This document shows positions 1 to 5,718 of a stretch of DNA of 5,718 bases, piece after piece. The DNA is taken from contig CANIRI010000168.1 of NCBI GenBank assembly GCA_947469815.1, positions 1-5,718 of the forward strand, given 5' to 3'. Position 1 is the first letter of the stretch; every line of letters starts with the position of its first letter. This DNA comes from Comamonadaceae bacterium. Its GTDB lineage: Bacteria; Pseudomonadota; Gammaproteobacteria; Burkholderiales; Burkholderiaceae_C. A program made the position numbers and the translations under genes. The notes below the pieces were generated by a model. The model was not told the DNA's origin and searched no databases. It was given only the letters and a program-made list of their open reading frames with translations.

Positions 1-841
1 AGGGCACGATCACCGCCGCCTGGTTGGCGCGCGCATAGGCGCGGGCCGACTTGGTCATGGTTCCGTCCCACAGCAGCGGCGAGTTGACGTTGACGTTGCC
101 CAGAATCACGCAGTGTTCGTCGACAAATTTTTCGCCAAACAAGATGCGGCTCATGGCGATCGAATCCTCGGCGCGCTGCTCCGAGGTGATCGAGCCCATA
201 TAGGCCTTGTCGGAATAGCGCATGTGCGAATACACCATGTCCAGGTGCCGCTTGTTCACCGGCACATCGGTGGGCTCGCACACCGTGCCGCCGCTGTGGT
301 GCAGCCAGGGGCTGCTGTAGGCCAGCTTGATGAAGTTCTGAAAATCTTCCAAGGTGCCGTAGCGCCGCCCTTTGTCCAGGTCCATCACAAAGGGTGAGCC
401 ATAGGCGGGTGAGAACACCACCGATTTGCCGCCTATCAACACGTTGTGCGCCGGGTTGCGGGCGTGTTGCACAAAGCTGCTCGGCGCGGTTTTCAGAATC
501 TCATGGACCTGGCCTGCTTGCAGCCGCACCCGCAGGCCGTCCACGCTGGCCCCGGCTTTGCGAAACAGGTCCAGCGCGGCATCGTCATCGCGCACGTCAA
601 TGCCAATCTCGCACAGGATGCGCTCGGCCGTGGCCTCGATTTTTTGCAGGTTTTCCTCACCCATCACGTCATAGGTCGGGATCGCCCGGGTGATGTAGGC
701 CGGGCCGTACACCTTGGCCTTGGGGTCGCGCCGTTCGCGCCCGCCGGCACGGCGCGCCGAGCGCTTGGCCTCCGGGGCTTGGGTGGGTGCATCAGACGTT
801 GCGTCGGGCGCAAGCAGGGCGCTGGTGTCGGTCTCGCTCAT
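1..841 (-). CDS. MttB-family (trimethylamine methyltransferase-like) corrinoid methyltransferase, N-terminal part; runs off left edge
   Basis: Reading leftwards from ATG at 841-839 gives 280 codons without a stop, and the gene continues beyond base 1. I translated it by hand. After a charged, disordered-looking leader of about 35 residues (MSETDTSALLAPD..., then RRAGGRERRD) comes a sequence typical of the MttB/COG5598 family: VYGPAYITRAIPTYDVM, EENLQKIEATAERILCEIGIDV, FSPAYGSPFVMDLDKGRR, YGTLEDFQNFIKLAYSSP, HHSGGTVCEPTDVPVNKRHL and ILGNVNVNSPLLWDGTMTKS. Family members move a methyl group from a quaternary or tertiary amine (trimethylamine, glycine betaine, proline betaine, carnitine) to a corrinoid protein in the cytoplasm. 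The usual length is about 500 residues, so a little over half is visible. No in-frame TAG occurs here, but the pyrrolysine site of archaeal MttB lies in the missing C-terminal part. In a proteobacterium the non-pyrrolysine, betaine-type enzyme is the likelier reading, and the true substrate cannot be told. The start is supported by AGGAGA six bases upstream. Confidence 0.9.
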   Translation of the reverse strand, partial: MSETDTSALLAPDATSDAPTQAPEAKRSARRAGGRERRDPKAKVYGPAYITRAIPTYDVMGEENLQKIEATAERILCEIGIDVRDDDAALDLFRKAGASVDGLRVRLQAGQVHEILKTAPSSFVQHARNPAHNVLIGGKSVVFSPAYGSPFVMDLDKGRRYGTLEDFQNFIKLAYSSPWLHHSGGTVCEPTDVPVNKRHLDMVYSHMRYSDKAYMGSITSEQRAEDSIAMSRILFGEKFVDEHCVILGNVNVNSPLLWDGTMTKSARAYARANQAAVIVP

Positions 842-847
842 GGTGTG

Positions 848-853
848 TCTCCT
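848..853 (-). promoter_or_regulatory. Shine-Dalgarno of the MttB-family gene
   Basis: On the minus strand AGGAGA is followed by six bases (CACACC) and then ATG at 841. Strength and spacing are both near ideal, which fixes this start over any internal ATG. Confidence 0.75.
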
Positions 854-957
854 GGCCTGCCCGATTGGCCGGACGGCTGCTGCGCAGATGGTACGCCAGC
901 GCGCTAGCGGCACATTTCTTTCCTTTCCATTTTTGGAATCAATAGATGGGTAGACTT

Positions 958-1003
958 ATTGCCAATAATTCATATTCGTTGGAGCCTGATGCGTATTGCC
1001 AAT
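958..1003. repeat. Duplicated ATTGCCAAT dyad bracketing the tpsB start
   Basis: The nonamer ATTGCCAAT occurs at 958-966 and again at 995-1003, 37 bp apart; both copies are preceded by T, so the direct repeat is ten bases (TATTGCCAAT). Each copy is itself a dyad, ATTG-C-CAAT, with one central base. The first copy lies upstream of the ribosome binding site and the second covers codons 3-5 of tpsB. Operator half-sites for a dimeric regulator are possible, but this could be chance in an AT-rich stretch. Confidence 0.3.
981..984 (+). promoter_or_regulatory. Ribosome binding site deciding the tpsB start
   Basis: GGAG lies four bases before ATG at 989 (GGAGCCTGATG). The spacing is a little short but usable. 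The alternative TTG at 959 has no comparable purine-rich element at a suitable distance, so this site favours ATG 989. Confidence 0.5.
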
Positions 1004-2704
1004 TCTTGGCGTAGCGTCGTATTACTGGTTTCATGCAAAGCCGTTCCAACTTGGGCGGCGCAATCACTGCCTGATGCCGGTTCCTTGCAATACGGTGCGC
1101 CCACTGAGCTGCCCGCCCGTCTGCCGGTGCCTGGTCGGGCCACGACCGCCGAAGCCGTGAACGATGTACCCGCCAGCACCGGACCCCAAGTCACGGTGCG
1201 CCGTTTTGTGCTGGACGCGCGTGCCGAGCTCGATGAGGCCGTGATGCAGGCAGCTATCGGCCGCTACCTGAATCGACCGGTCAGCTACGAAGAATTGCAG
1301 GCCGCAGCGCAGGCCGTGGCGCTGGCCTACCGCCAAGCGGGCTGGGTGGTCAGCGCCGTACTGCCCGAGCAGGACATCAGCGACGGTGAGGTGCGCATCA
1401 CCGTGACCAACGCCTTGTTCGGCGGCGTTTCCATGCGCGGCGGCGAGGCAGTGGGGCTGCGTCTCCGGAACATCGAGTCCTACATCACTGACCAGCAAAC
1501 CCCCTTGCAGCCCTTGCGCACCGATGCGCTGGAGCGCGCCTTGTTGCTCATCGATGACCTGCCCGGCTTGAGCGCCACCGGCGTATTGCGTGCCGGACAG
1601 TACGCGGGTGAAACCGACCTGCTGGTGCAAATAGAGCCTAGCGCGCGCCACAGTGGTGAGATCAGCCTAGACAACACCGGTGCGCGCTCCACCGGTTACC
1701 AGCGCGTCCTGGCCAACTGGAACAAGTCCGGGCTCTTGACCTGGGGAGATCAATTCAGCGCCAACCTGGTGCACACCTTCACCGCCTACCAATCCGACGG
1801 CAGCGACTACCAGCGCGTGAATTACAGCCTGCCATTGGGCTATGACGGACTGCGCTTGGCGCTGGGTGGCAGTGTTTTTTCATACCGTTTGGTCTCGTCG
1901 GAATTTTCCGGCCTGGGCTTTTACGGGGAATCCGACGCATGGGACCTGGAACTCACCTACCCGCTGCTGCGCCACCCGAGCAAAAACCTGTACCTCATGG
2001 CCCGTGCCGAGCAAAAGCATTTTGACAACCAGGGTGCCAACATCACCGTCTCACGCTACCGGGTTGAGGAGCAATCCTGGGGCGTGCGCGGCAACCTGTA
2101 TGACGACCTGGGCGCAGGCGCGTCCTCGGCGGGCAGCCTGATCGTCAGCTCCGGCTTTTTGGACTTGCGCGATTCCCCCACCGAAAGCACAGACGCCACC
2201 ACCACCGCCACCAATGGCACCTTCACCCGCCTGCGCTACAGCCTCGCGCGCGACCAGGGCCTGGGCCGGGGCTTCTCGGTGTTTGCTGCCGTCAACGGCC
2301 AAACCGCAGACAAAAACCTGGACTCCAGCGAGAAGTTTTACCTCGGCGGCAGCAACGGGGTGCGGGCGTATCCGGCGTCGGAAGGCTCGGGCTACCAGGG
2401 CTTTGTGCTCAACCTGGAGGCGCGCTGGAAGCCCACAGCGGACTGGCAATTGGCCGCGCTCTACGACTACGGCTATGTCACGGTGAACCACGACAACAGC
2501 TACTCCGGCGCGTCCACCCTGAACGAGTACGCCTTAAAGGGGTACGGCCTGTCCGCCGCCTGGCGCGGCCAGCACAAGCAGACCCTGGCGCTGACCTGGG
2601 CGCGGCGCATCGGCGACAACGCCAACGCCACCACGGCGGGCAACGACCAAGACGGCACCTATTACCGCGAGCGCTTCTGGCTGAACGCCAGCCTGGCCTT
2701 TTAA
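989..2704 (+). CDS. TpsB outer-membrane transporter of two-partner secretion (ShlB/FhaC/HecB family)
   Basis: This complete 571-residue protein is the outer-membrane pore that recognises and exports the TpsA exoprotein encoded next to it. An N-terminal hydrophobic segment (residues 9-24) ends near WAAQ and serves as signal peptide. A Pro-rich linker follows (about 27-67). POTRA 1 (about 68-141, from VTVRRFVLD to VRITVTN) contains YRQAGWVVSAVLPEQ, typical of the ShlB-type POTRA. POTRA 2 (about 142-217) contains ALERALLLIDDLPGLSATG. The barrel (about 222-571) starts at SLDNTGARSTG and carries the loop-6 tip motif as VRAYP at 458-462, where classic FhaC-type proteins have VRGY/F. It ends WLNASLAF, with the C-terminal Phe read by the Bam machinery. 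The length matches FhaC and ShlB. ATG 989 was chosen over TTG 959, which lacks a ribosome binding site and would add ten residues before the signal peptide. The only cysteine is C16, in a lipobox-like LVSC. Confidence 0.95.
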   Translation: MRIANSWRSVVLLVSCKAVPTWAAQSLPDAGSLQYGAPTELPARLPVPGRATTAEAVNDVPASTGPQVTVRRFVLDARAELDEAVMQAAIGRYLNRPVSYEELQAAAQAVALAYRQAGWVVSAVLPEQDISDGEVRITVTNALFGGVSMRGGEAVGLRLRNIESYITDQQTPLQPLRTDALERALLLIDDLPGLSATGVLRAGQYAGETDLLVQIEPSARHSGEISLDNTGARSTGYQRVLANWNKSGLLTWGDQFSANLVHTFTAYQSDGSDYQRVNYSLPLGYDGLRLALGGSVFSYRLVSSEFSGLGFYGESDAWDLELTYPLLRHPSKNLYLMARAEQKHFDNQGANITVSRYRVEEQSWGVRGNLYDDLGAGASSAGSLIVSSGFLDLRDSPTESTDATTTATNGTFTRLRYSLARDQGLGRGFSVFAAVNGQTADKNLDSSEKFYLGGSNGVRAYPASEGSGYQGFVLNLEARWKPTADWQLAALYDYGYVTVNHDNSYSGASTLNEYALKGYGLSAAWRGQHKQTLALTWARRIGDNANATTAGNDQDGTYYRERFWLNASLAF

Positions 2705-2719
2705 GACCCCGCGCGCGCC

Positions 2720-5718
2720 ATGAACCGGTTTCACCTCACCCCATTAGTCGCCGCATTGGCCATGGCGGGCCTTGCGCGGGCGGGTGCGCCCGCTGCCACG
2801 CAATTGCCCACCGGCGGCAGCGTGGTGGCGGGCACGGCCAGCATCGCCAGCACCGTGGGCACCAACAGCGCCAGCATGACGATCACCCAAAGCAGCCAGC
2901 GCGCGGTCGTCGATTGGGCCCGCTTTGACGTGGGCAGCGCCGCGCAGGTGAATTTTGTGCAGCCCAGTGTCAGCAGCGTCACGCTCAACCGCGTCTTGGG
3001 TAGCGACCCCAGCCAAATTTTCGGGCGCATCAGCGCCAACGGCCAGGTGTTTCTGATCAACCCCTCTGGCGTGTACTTCGCCCCCGGCTCCAGCGTGGAC
3101 GTGGGCGGCCTGGTGGCCACCACCCACAGCATTAGCAACGATGCCTTCATGGCGGGTAGCAACAGCTTCAGCCGCAACGGATCGACCGGTACGGTACAAA
3201 ACGACGGTACCTTGAACGCCGCGCTGGGCGGCTACATCGCCTTGCTCGCGCCCACGGTGCGCAACCAGGGCGTGGTGGTGGCCAAGCTGGGCACGGTGGC
3301 CATGGCTGCTGGGGAGACCTTTAATCTGCAAATCGAGGGCGGCAGGACGCTCACCGGGCTGGAGGTCACGGCCTCCACCATCGCCAGCTTGGTGGACAAC
3401 GGCCTGGCGGTGCAAGCGCCGGGCGGACTCATCATCTTGTCGGCGCAGGCGCTGGACCGGGTGCAGGGCGGCGTGGTCAACAACAGCGGCTTGCTGCAAG
3501 CCAATGGGCTGGTGAACGACGGCGGACGCATCATGCTGCGGGCCTCCAACAAGATCAACCACACCGGCAGCATCACCGCCGATGCCGCCAGCGCAGGCAA
3601 GGGCGGTACGGTCACGCTGATTGCCGACCTGGCCAACACATCCAGCCGCACCGAGGTCAACGGCAGCATCTCGGCCAAAGGCGGGGAGGCGGGCGGCGAC
3701 GGCGGCTTCATTGAGACCAGCGCCAGCAAGGTGGGCTTTGGCGACAACATGGCCATCAGTACCCTGGCAGCGCCGGGCCTGGGCGGGCGCAACGGAACCT
3801 GGCTCATTGACCCGACCGACTTCACCATCGCATCCAGCGGGGGCGACATGACCGGCACCGCCTTGGGCACTTCGCTTGCCAGCGGCAACGTCACGATTTA
3901 CAGCACCAGCGGTACCAGCGGCTCGGACGGCGACATCAACGTCAACCAGGCGGTGAGCTGGAGCGCCAACACCCTGACACTCAACGCCCAGGCCGACATC
4001 AACGTCAACGCCGCCATGACCGGCAGCGGTACCGCCAAACTCGCGTTCCAGTACGGGCAAAGCGCGGTCTCCAGCGGCAACGCCAGCACCTACAACATCA
4101 GCTCTGCGGTCAGCCTGCCGTCGGGCAGCAACTTCAGCACCCAGCTGGGCACCGACGGCACGGTGAAGAGCTACACCGTCATCACCAGCCTGGGCAGCGC
4201 GGGTGACCAAAGCCTGCTGAGCGCCACCAACAGCTTGCAGGGCCTGGGCTACAGCACCCGACTGAGCGGCAACTACGTGTTGGGCGCAGACATTGCTGCC
4301 AGCGGTACGTCCACCTGGAACAGTAATAGCGGGTTTTCGCCGATTGGCGCTTCCGCCGCCACCTTCACCGGTACCTTTGACGGTTTAGGGCATACGGTCA
4401 CCGGTTTGACGATCAGCCGCTCGACCACTTCTTTCGTGGGGCTTTTTGGCTATCTGGGCTCGGCGGGTGTTATAAAAAATGTGGGTTTGACAAGTGACAG
4501 CGTGATCGGCAATTTGTCAGTCGGTGGCTTGGTGGGCCGAAACGACGGCACCATTAGCAACAGTTACGCCACAGGAAGCGTCAGCGGTGTTCAACGGGTT
4601 GGCGGCTTGGTGGGGCGCAGCGACGGCACCATCAGCAGCAGTTACGCCACCGGCACGGCTACCGCGTCGACGGCTTATGTGGGCGGTTTAGCTGGATCCA
4701 TGGCTACGGGCACCATCAGCAGTAGCTACTCCACCGCAGCCGTCACTGGTCCCACGGCGGGTGGGCTGGTGGGCTTACAAGACTCGGGTGCCATCACCTC
4801 CAGTTATGCCACTGGCGCTGTCACTGGCAACTTGAGCGGTGCTTACTACACGGGCGGCCTGGTGGGTAAAGCCGGTGCTACGACTGCCAGCACGATCACC
4901 AGCAGCTACGCCACGGGTGCGGTCAGCGCCATCGGTAACTTCACCGGTGGATTGGTGGGGGGCTTTGCTATCGGAGGCACTGTGTCCACCAGCTACGCGA
5001 CGGGCGCTGTCACGGGAACCGGCACCTACAGCGGCGGCTTGGTGGGCGCTTTCGTCTTGGGAGCAGGCACCATCTCCAACAGCTATGCCACGGGTGCGGT
5101 CAGCGGAGGTACCTACCGAGGCGGCTTGCTGGGTGGTACCGCCGCGGGCGCGTATGCCATCTCCAACACCTACGCTACTGGGGTGGTGAGTTCGAGTGGG
5201 GCCACCTACTCGGGTGGTTTGGTGGGATATCTGTTGTCGTCGAGTTCTGGCGGCGTCAGCAGCAGCTTCTGGAATTCGGACAACACGTCCTCCACAGGCT
5301 ACGGCAGTGCGGGAACCGGTTTGAGTTCCACGGCTATGAAAACCGCCTCCAATTTTTCCGCCTGGTCCATTTCCTCGTCTGGCGGCAGCAGCGGTACCTG
5401 GCGCATTTATGACGGTTCGACCTCACCTTTGTTGCGCACATTTTTGACATCGCTGGCAGTGGCGGATGTGAGCAGCACCTACACCGGATCTGTCCAATCC
5501 GGTACCAGCTTTAGCCTGTCCAATATCTCTGGATCAGCAGCGAGCGGGACCGATGCAGGTACCTATTCGAACACCTTTTATTCCAATCAGCAGGGCTACG
5601 ACCTGAGCGGAACGGGCACCTTGACCATCGCCAAAGCGCCCCTGACTATTACCGGCTCTAGCGCCAGCACCACCTACACCGGCGTGGCGCAGACGCTCAG
5701 CGGCTACACGGTCAGCGG
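2720..5718 (+). CDS. TpsA exoprotein: filamentous-haemagglutinin-type, GLUG and MBG/YDG-like repeats; N-terminal 999 residues, runs off right edge
   Basis: The frame stays open from ATG 2720 to the window end. Domains in order: a signal peptide (MNRFHLTPLVAALAMAGLARA, likely cut after A21); a TPS secretion domain (about 22-275) with VVDWARFDVG, the NRV motif at 90-92, NPSG at 114-117 and GGRIML near 268-273; a Ser/Gly/Asn-rich beta linker with NGTWLIDPTDF at 358-368; a GLUG lead-in (YVLGADI, FDGLGHTVTGL near 553); ten GLUG units (573-850); the GLUG exit segment, with W894; and MBG/YDG-like repeats from about 915. There are no cysteines, as is common in TPS cargo. The protein is exported by Sec, then through the TpsB pore, and probably forms a long beta-helix on or off the cell. 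Adhesion is a family guess, since no catalytic or toxin domain is visible. The gene starts 15 bp after tpsB, in the same frame, without a clear ribosome binding site, which suggests translational coupling. No ATG, GTG or TTG lies between the tpsB stop and 2720. Confidence 0.93.
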   Translation, partial: MNRFHLTPLVAALAMAGLARAGAPAATQLPTGGSVVAGTASIASTVGTNSASMTITQSSQRAVVDWARFDVGSAAQVNFVQPSVSSVTLNRVLGSDPSQIFGRISANGQVFLINPSGVYFAPGSSVDVGGLVATTHSISNDAFMAGSNSFSRNGSTGTVQNDGTLNAALGGYIALLAPTVRNQGVVVAKLGTVAMAAGETFNLQIEGGRTLTGLEVTASTIASLVDNGLAVQAPGGLIILSAQALDRVQGGVVNNSGLLQANGLVNDGGRIMLRASNKINHTGSITADAASAGKGGTVTLIADLANTSSRTEVNGSISAKGGEAGGDGGFIETSASKVGFGDNMAISTLAAPGLGGRNGTWLIDPTDFTIASSGGDMTGTALGTSLASGNVTIYSTSGTSGSDGDINVNQAVSWSANTLTLNAQADINVNAAMTGSGTAKLAFQYGQSAVSSGNASTYNISSAVSLPSGSNFSTQLGTDGTVKSYTVITSLGSAGDQSLLSATNSLQGLGYSTRLSGNYVLGADIAASGTSTWNSNSGFSPIGASAATFTGTFDGLGHTVTGLTISRSTTSFVGLFGYLGSAGVIKNVGLTSDSVIGNLSVGGLVGRNDGTISNSYATGSVSGVQRVGGLVGRSDGTISSSYATGTATASTAYVGGLAGSMATGTISSSYSTAAVTGPTAGGLVGLQDSGAITSSYATGAVTGNLSGAYYTGGLVGKAGATTASTITSSYATGAVSAIGNFTGGLVGGFAIGGTVSTSYATGAVTGTGTYSGGLVGAFVLGAGTISNSYATGAVSGGTYRGGLLGGTAAGAYAISNTYATGVVSSSGATYSGGLVGYLLSSSSGGVSSSFWNSDNTSSTGYGSAGTGLSSTAMKTASNFSAWSISSSGGSSGTWRIYDGSTSPLLRTFLTSLAVADVSSTYTGSVQSGTSFSLSNISGSAASGTDAGTYSNTFYSNQQGYDLSGTGTLTIAKAPLTITGSSASTTYTGVAQTLSGYTVS
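4436..5290 (+). repeat. GLUG repeat array in tpsA (ten units, coding)
   Basis: A first divergent unit (VGLFGYLG, motif from residue 573) is followed by nine units opening with GGLVG or a close variant, at residues 601, 627, 654, 680, 711, 742, 771, 800 and 831. Steps are 26, 27, 26, 31, 31, 29, 29 and 31 residues. Most units have the form xGGLVGxxxxGTISxSYATGxVxG. Seven keep YATG, one has YSTA, and the last is capped by SSFWNSDNTS. GLUG units are beta-rich and are found in secreted bacterial surface proteins; here they probably stack as beta-helix coils. At DNA level they are imperfect; the best match I found is 18 bp (4910-4927 and 5087-5104). Confidence 0.85.
5462..5718 (+). repeat. Start of MBG/YDG-like repeat region in tpsA (coding, continues right)
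   Basis: After the GLUG exit segment (WRIYDGSTSPLLRTF, residues 894-908) the protein changes character. A first unit runs from ADVSSTYTG (about 915) through DAGTYSNTFYS and GYDLSGTGTLTIAKAPLTI. A second begins with SSASTTYTGVAQTLSGYTV and is cut by the window edge. The pattern STYTG, then DAGTY, then GTLTIAKAPLTI matches the MBG/YDG-type beta-sandwich domains often found in tandem at the C-terminal side of very large TpsA proteins. Further copies to the right are expected but not seen. Confidence 0.65.

Larger units (their letters stand above)
842..988. promoter_or_regulatory. Divergent intergenic region carrying promoters for both transcription units
   Basis: These 147 bp separate two genes that point away from each other, so both promoters should lie here. 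The left half (842-910) is GC-rich like the genes. The right half (about 911-980) is sharply AT-rich, with a pyrimidine run at 915-928, TTTTGGAATCAATAG at 931-945 and TTATTGCCAATAATT at 956-970. Possible hexamers on the plus strand are weak: TTGGAA at 933-938 has no good -10 partner 16-18 bases on, and TTGCCA at 959-964 would put the -10 on the ribosome binding site. On the minus strand TTGGCA and TTGATT elements are equally uncertain. I therefore call the region but no exact promoter. No terminator or RNA gene is visible in it. Confidence 0.5.

Noticed and set aside
446..907. Plus-strand open frame of 153 codons across the MttB-family gene
   Set aside because: The opposite strand encodes a clear MttB-family protein throughout; this is a shadow frame, as are the other short plus-strand frames at 113-953.
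904..915. Three-codon minus-strand reading frame (Met-Cys-Arg-stop) after a GGAAAGGAA purine run, as a possible leader peptide
   Set aside because: Too short to support; the purine run is just the complement of an AT-rich pyrimidine tract, and no attenuator-like hairpin is evident between it and the MttB-family start.
959..988. TTG at 959 as the tpsB start
   Set aside because: No ribosome binding site precedes it, and it would add ten residues containing His, Arg and Trp ahead of the signal peptide. ATG 989 has GGAG upstream and a normal signal sequence.
2700..2720. Possible terminator in the GC-rich gap between tpsB and tpsA
   Set aside because: CCCCGCGCGCGCC is self-complementary only in the short GCGCGC run, with no stem-loop followed by a T run; the gap is too short and the genes look co-transcribed.
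3232..3894. Second minus-strand open frame of 220 codons opposite tpsA
   Set aside because: Overlaps another antisense frame over the same bases; Pro/Leu/Ser-rich shadow without a family match or a ribosome binding site I can see.
2744..4210. Minus-strand open frame of 488 codons opposite tpsA
   Set aside because: It is the mirror of strongly G/C-biased codons in a Gly/Ser/Thr/Ala-rich protein. Its product is low-complexity with no recognisable domain, while the plus strand has an unambiguous TPS protein.
4520..5254. Regularly spaced repeats resembling a CRISPR or tandem DNA repeat array
   Set aside because: Conservation is at protein level with periods of 78-93 bp that are multiples of three, in one open frame; the DNA copies differ at many third positions. 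These are GLUG protein repeats.

Overview
The window holds three protein genes in two divergently transcribed units: a partial minus-strand methyltransferase gene on the left and, on the right, a plus-strand two-partner secretion (TPS) operon that runs off the right edge. High GC with strong G/C third-position bias, the style of the TPS pair (a filamentous-haemagglutinin-type exoprotein with GLUG and MBG/YDG-like repeats and a transporter with a VRAYP tip motif), and a corrinoid-type MttB homologue together suggest a betaproteobacterium, most likely of the order Burkholderiales (Comamonadaceae-like). That placement is inference; no rRNA or housekeeping marker is present.

Layout: (1) 1-841, minus: N-terminal 280 residues of an MttB-family (trimethylamine methyltransferase-like) protein, cut by the left edge. 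(2) 842-988: a 147-bp divergent intergenic region, AT-rich on its right half, with a good Shine-Dalgarno for the left gene and a short one for the right gene. (3) 989-2704, plus: a complete 571-residue TpsB outer-membrane transporter (ShlB/FhaC/HecB family) with two POTRA domains and a 16-strand-type barrel ending in Phe. (4) 2720-5718, plus: the first 999 residues of a very large TpsA exoprotein, still open at the right edge. It has a signal peptide, a TPS secretion domain with NRV and NPSG motifs, a Ser/Gly/Thr-rich beta linker, a ten-unit GLUG repeat array and the start of an MBG/YDG-like repeat region.

How they work together: TpsB recognises the TPS domain of the TpsA protein in the periplasm through its POTRA domains and passes the unfolded chain through its barrel. 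The chain then folds outside as a long beta-helix or fibre. The 15-bp gap and the lack of a clear ribosome binding site for tpsA suggest translational coupling. The cargo's job is not revealed by its repeats; adhesion or biofilm is a family-level guess. The methyltransferase gene has no evident link to the TPS pair other than sharing the promoter region.

Points most worth attention are the modular build of the TpsA protein with a codon-usage change near 4210-4320, the GLUG array with its change in period, the nine in-frame GGTACC palindromes confined to tpsA, a duplicated ATTGCCAAT dyad bracketing the tpsB start, and a lipobox-like LVSC holding the only cysteine of the transporter. I see no clearly unprecedented system: this is a recognisable TPS locus with a few unusual details.
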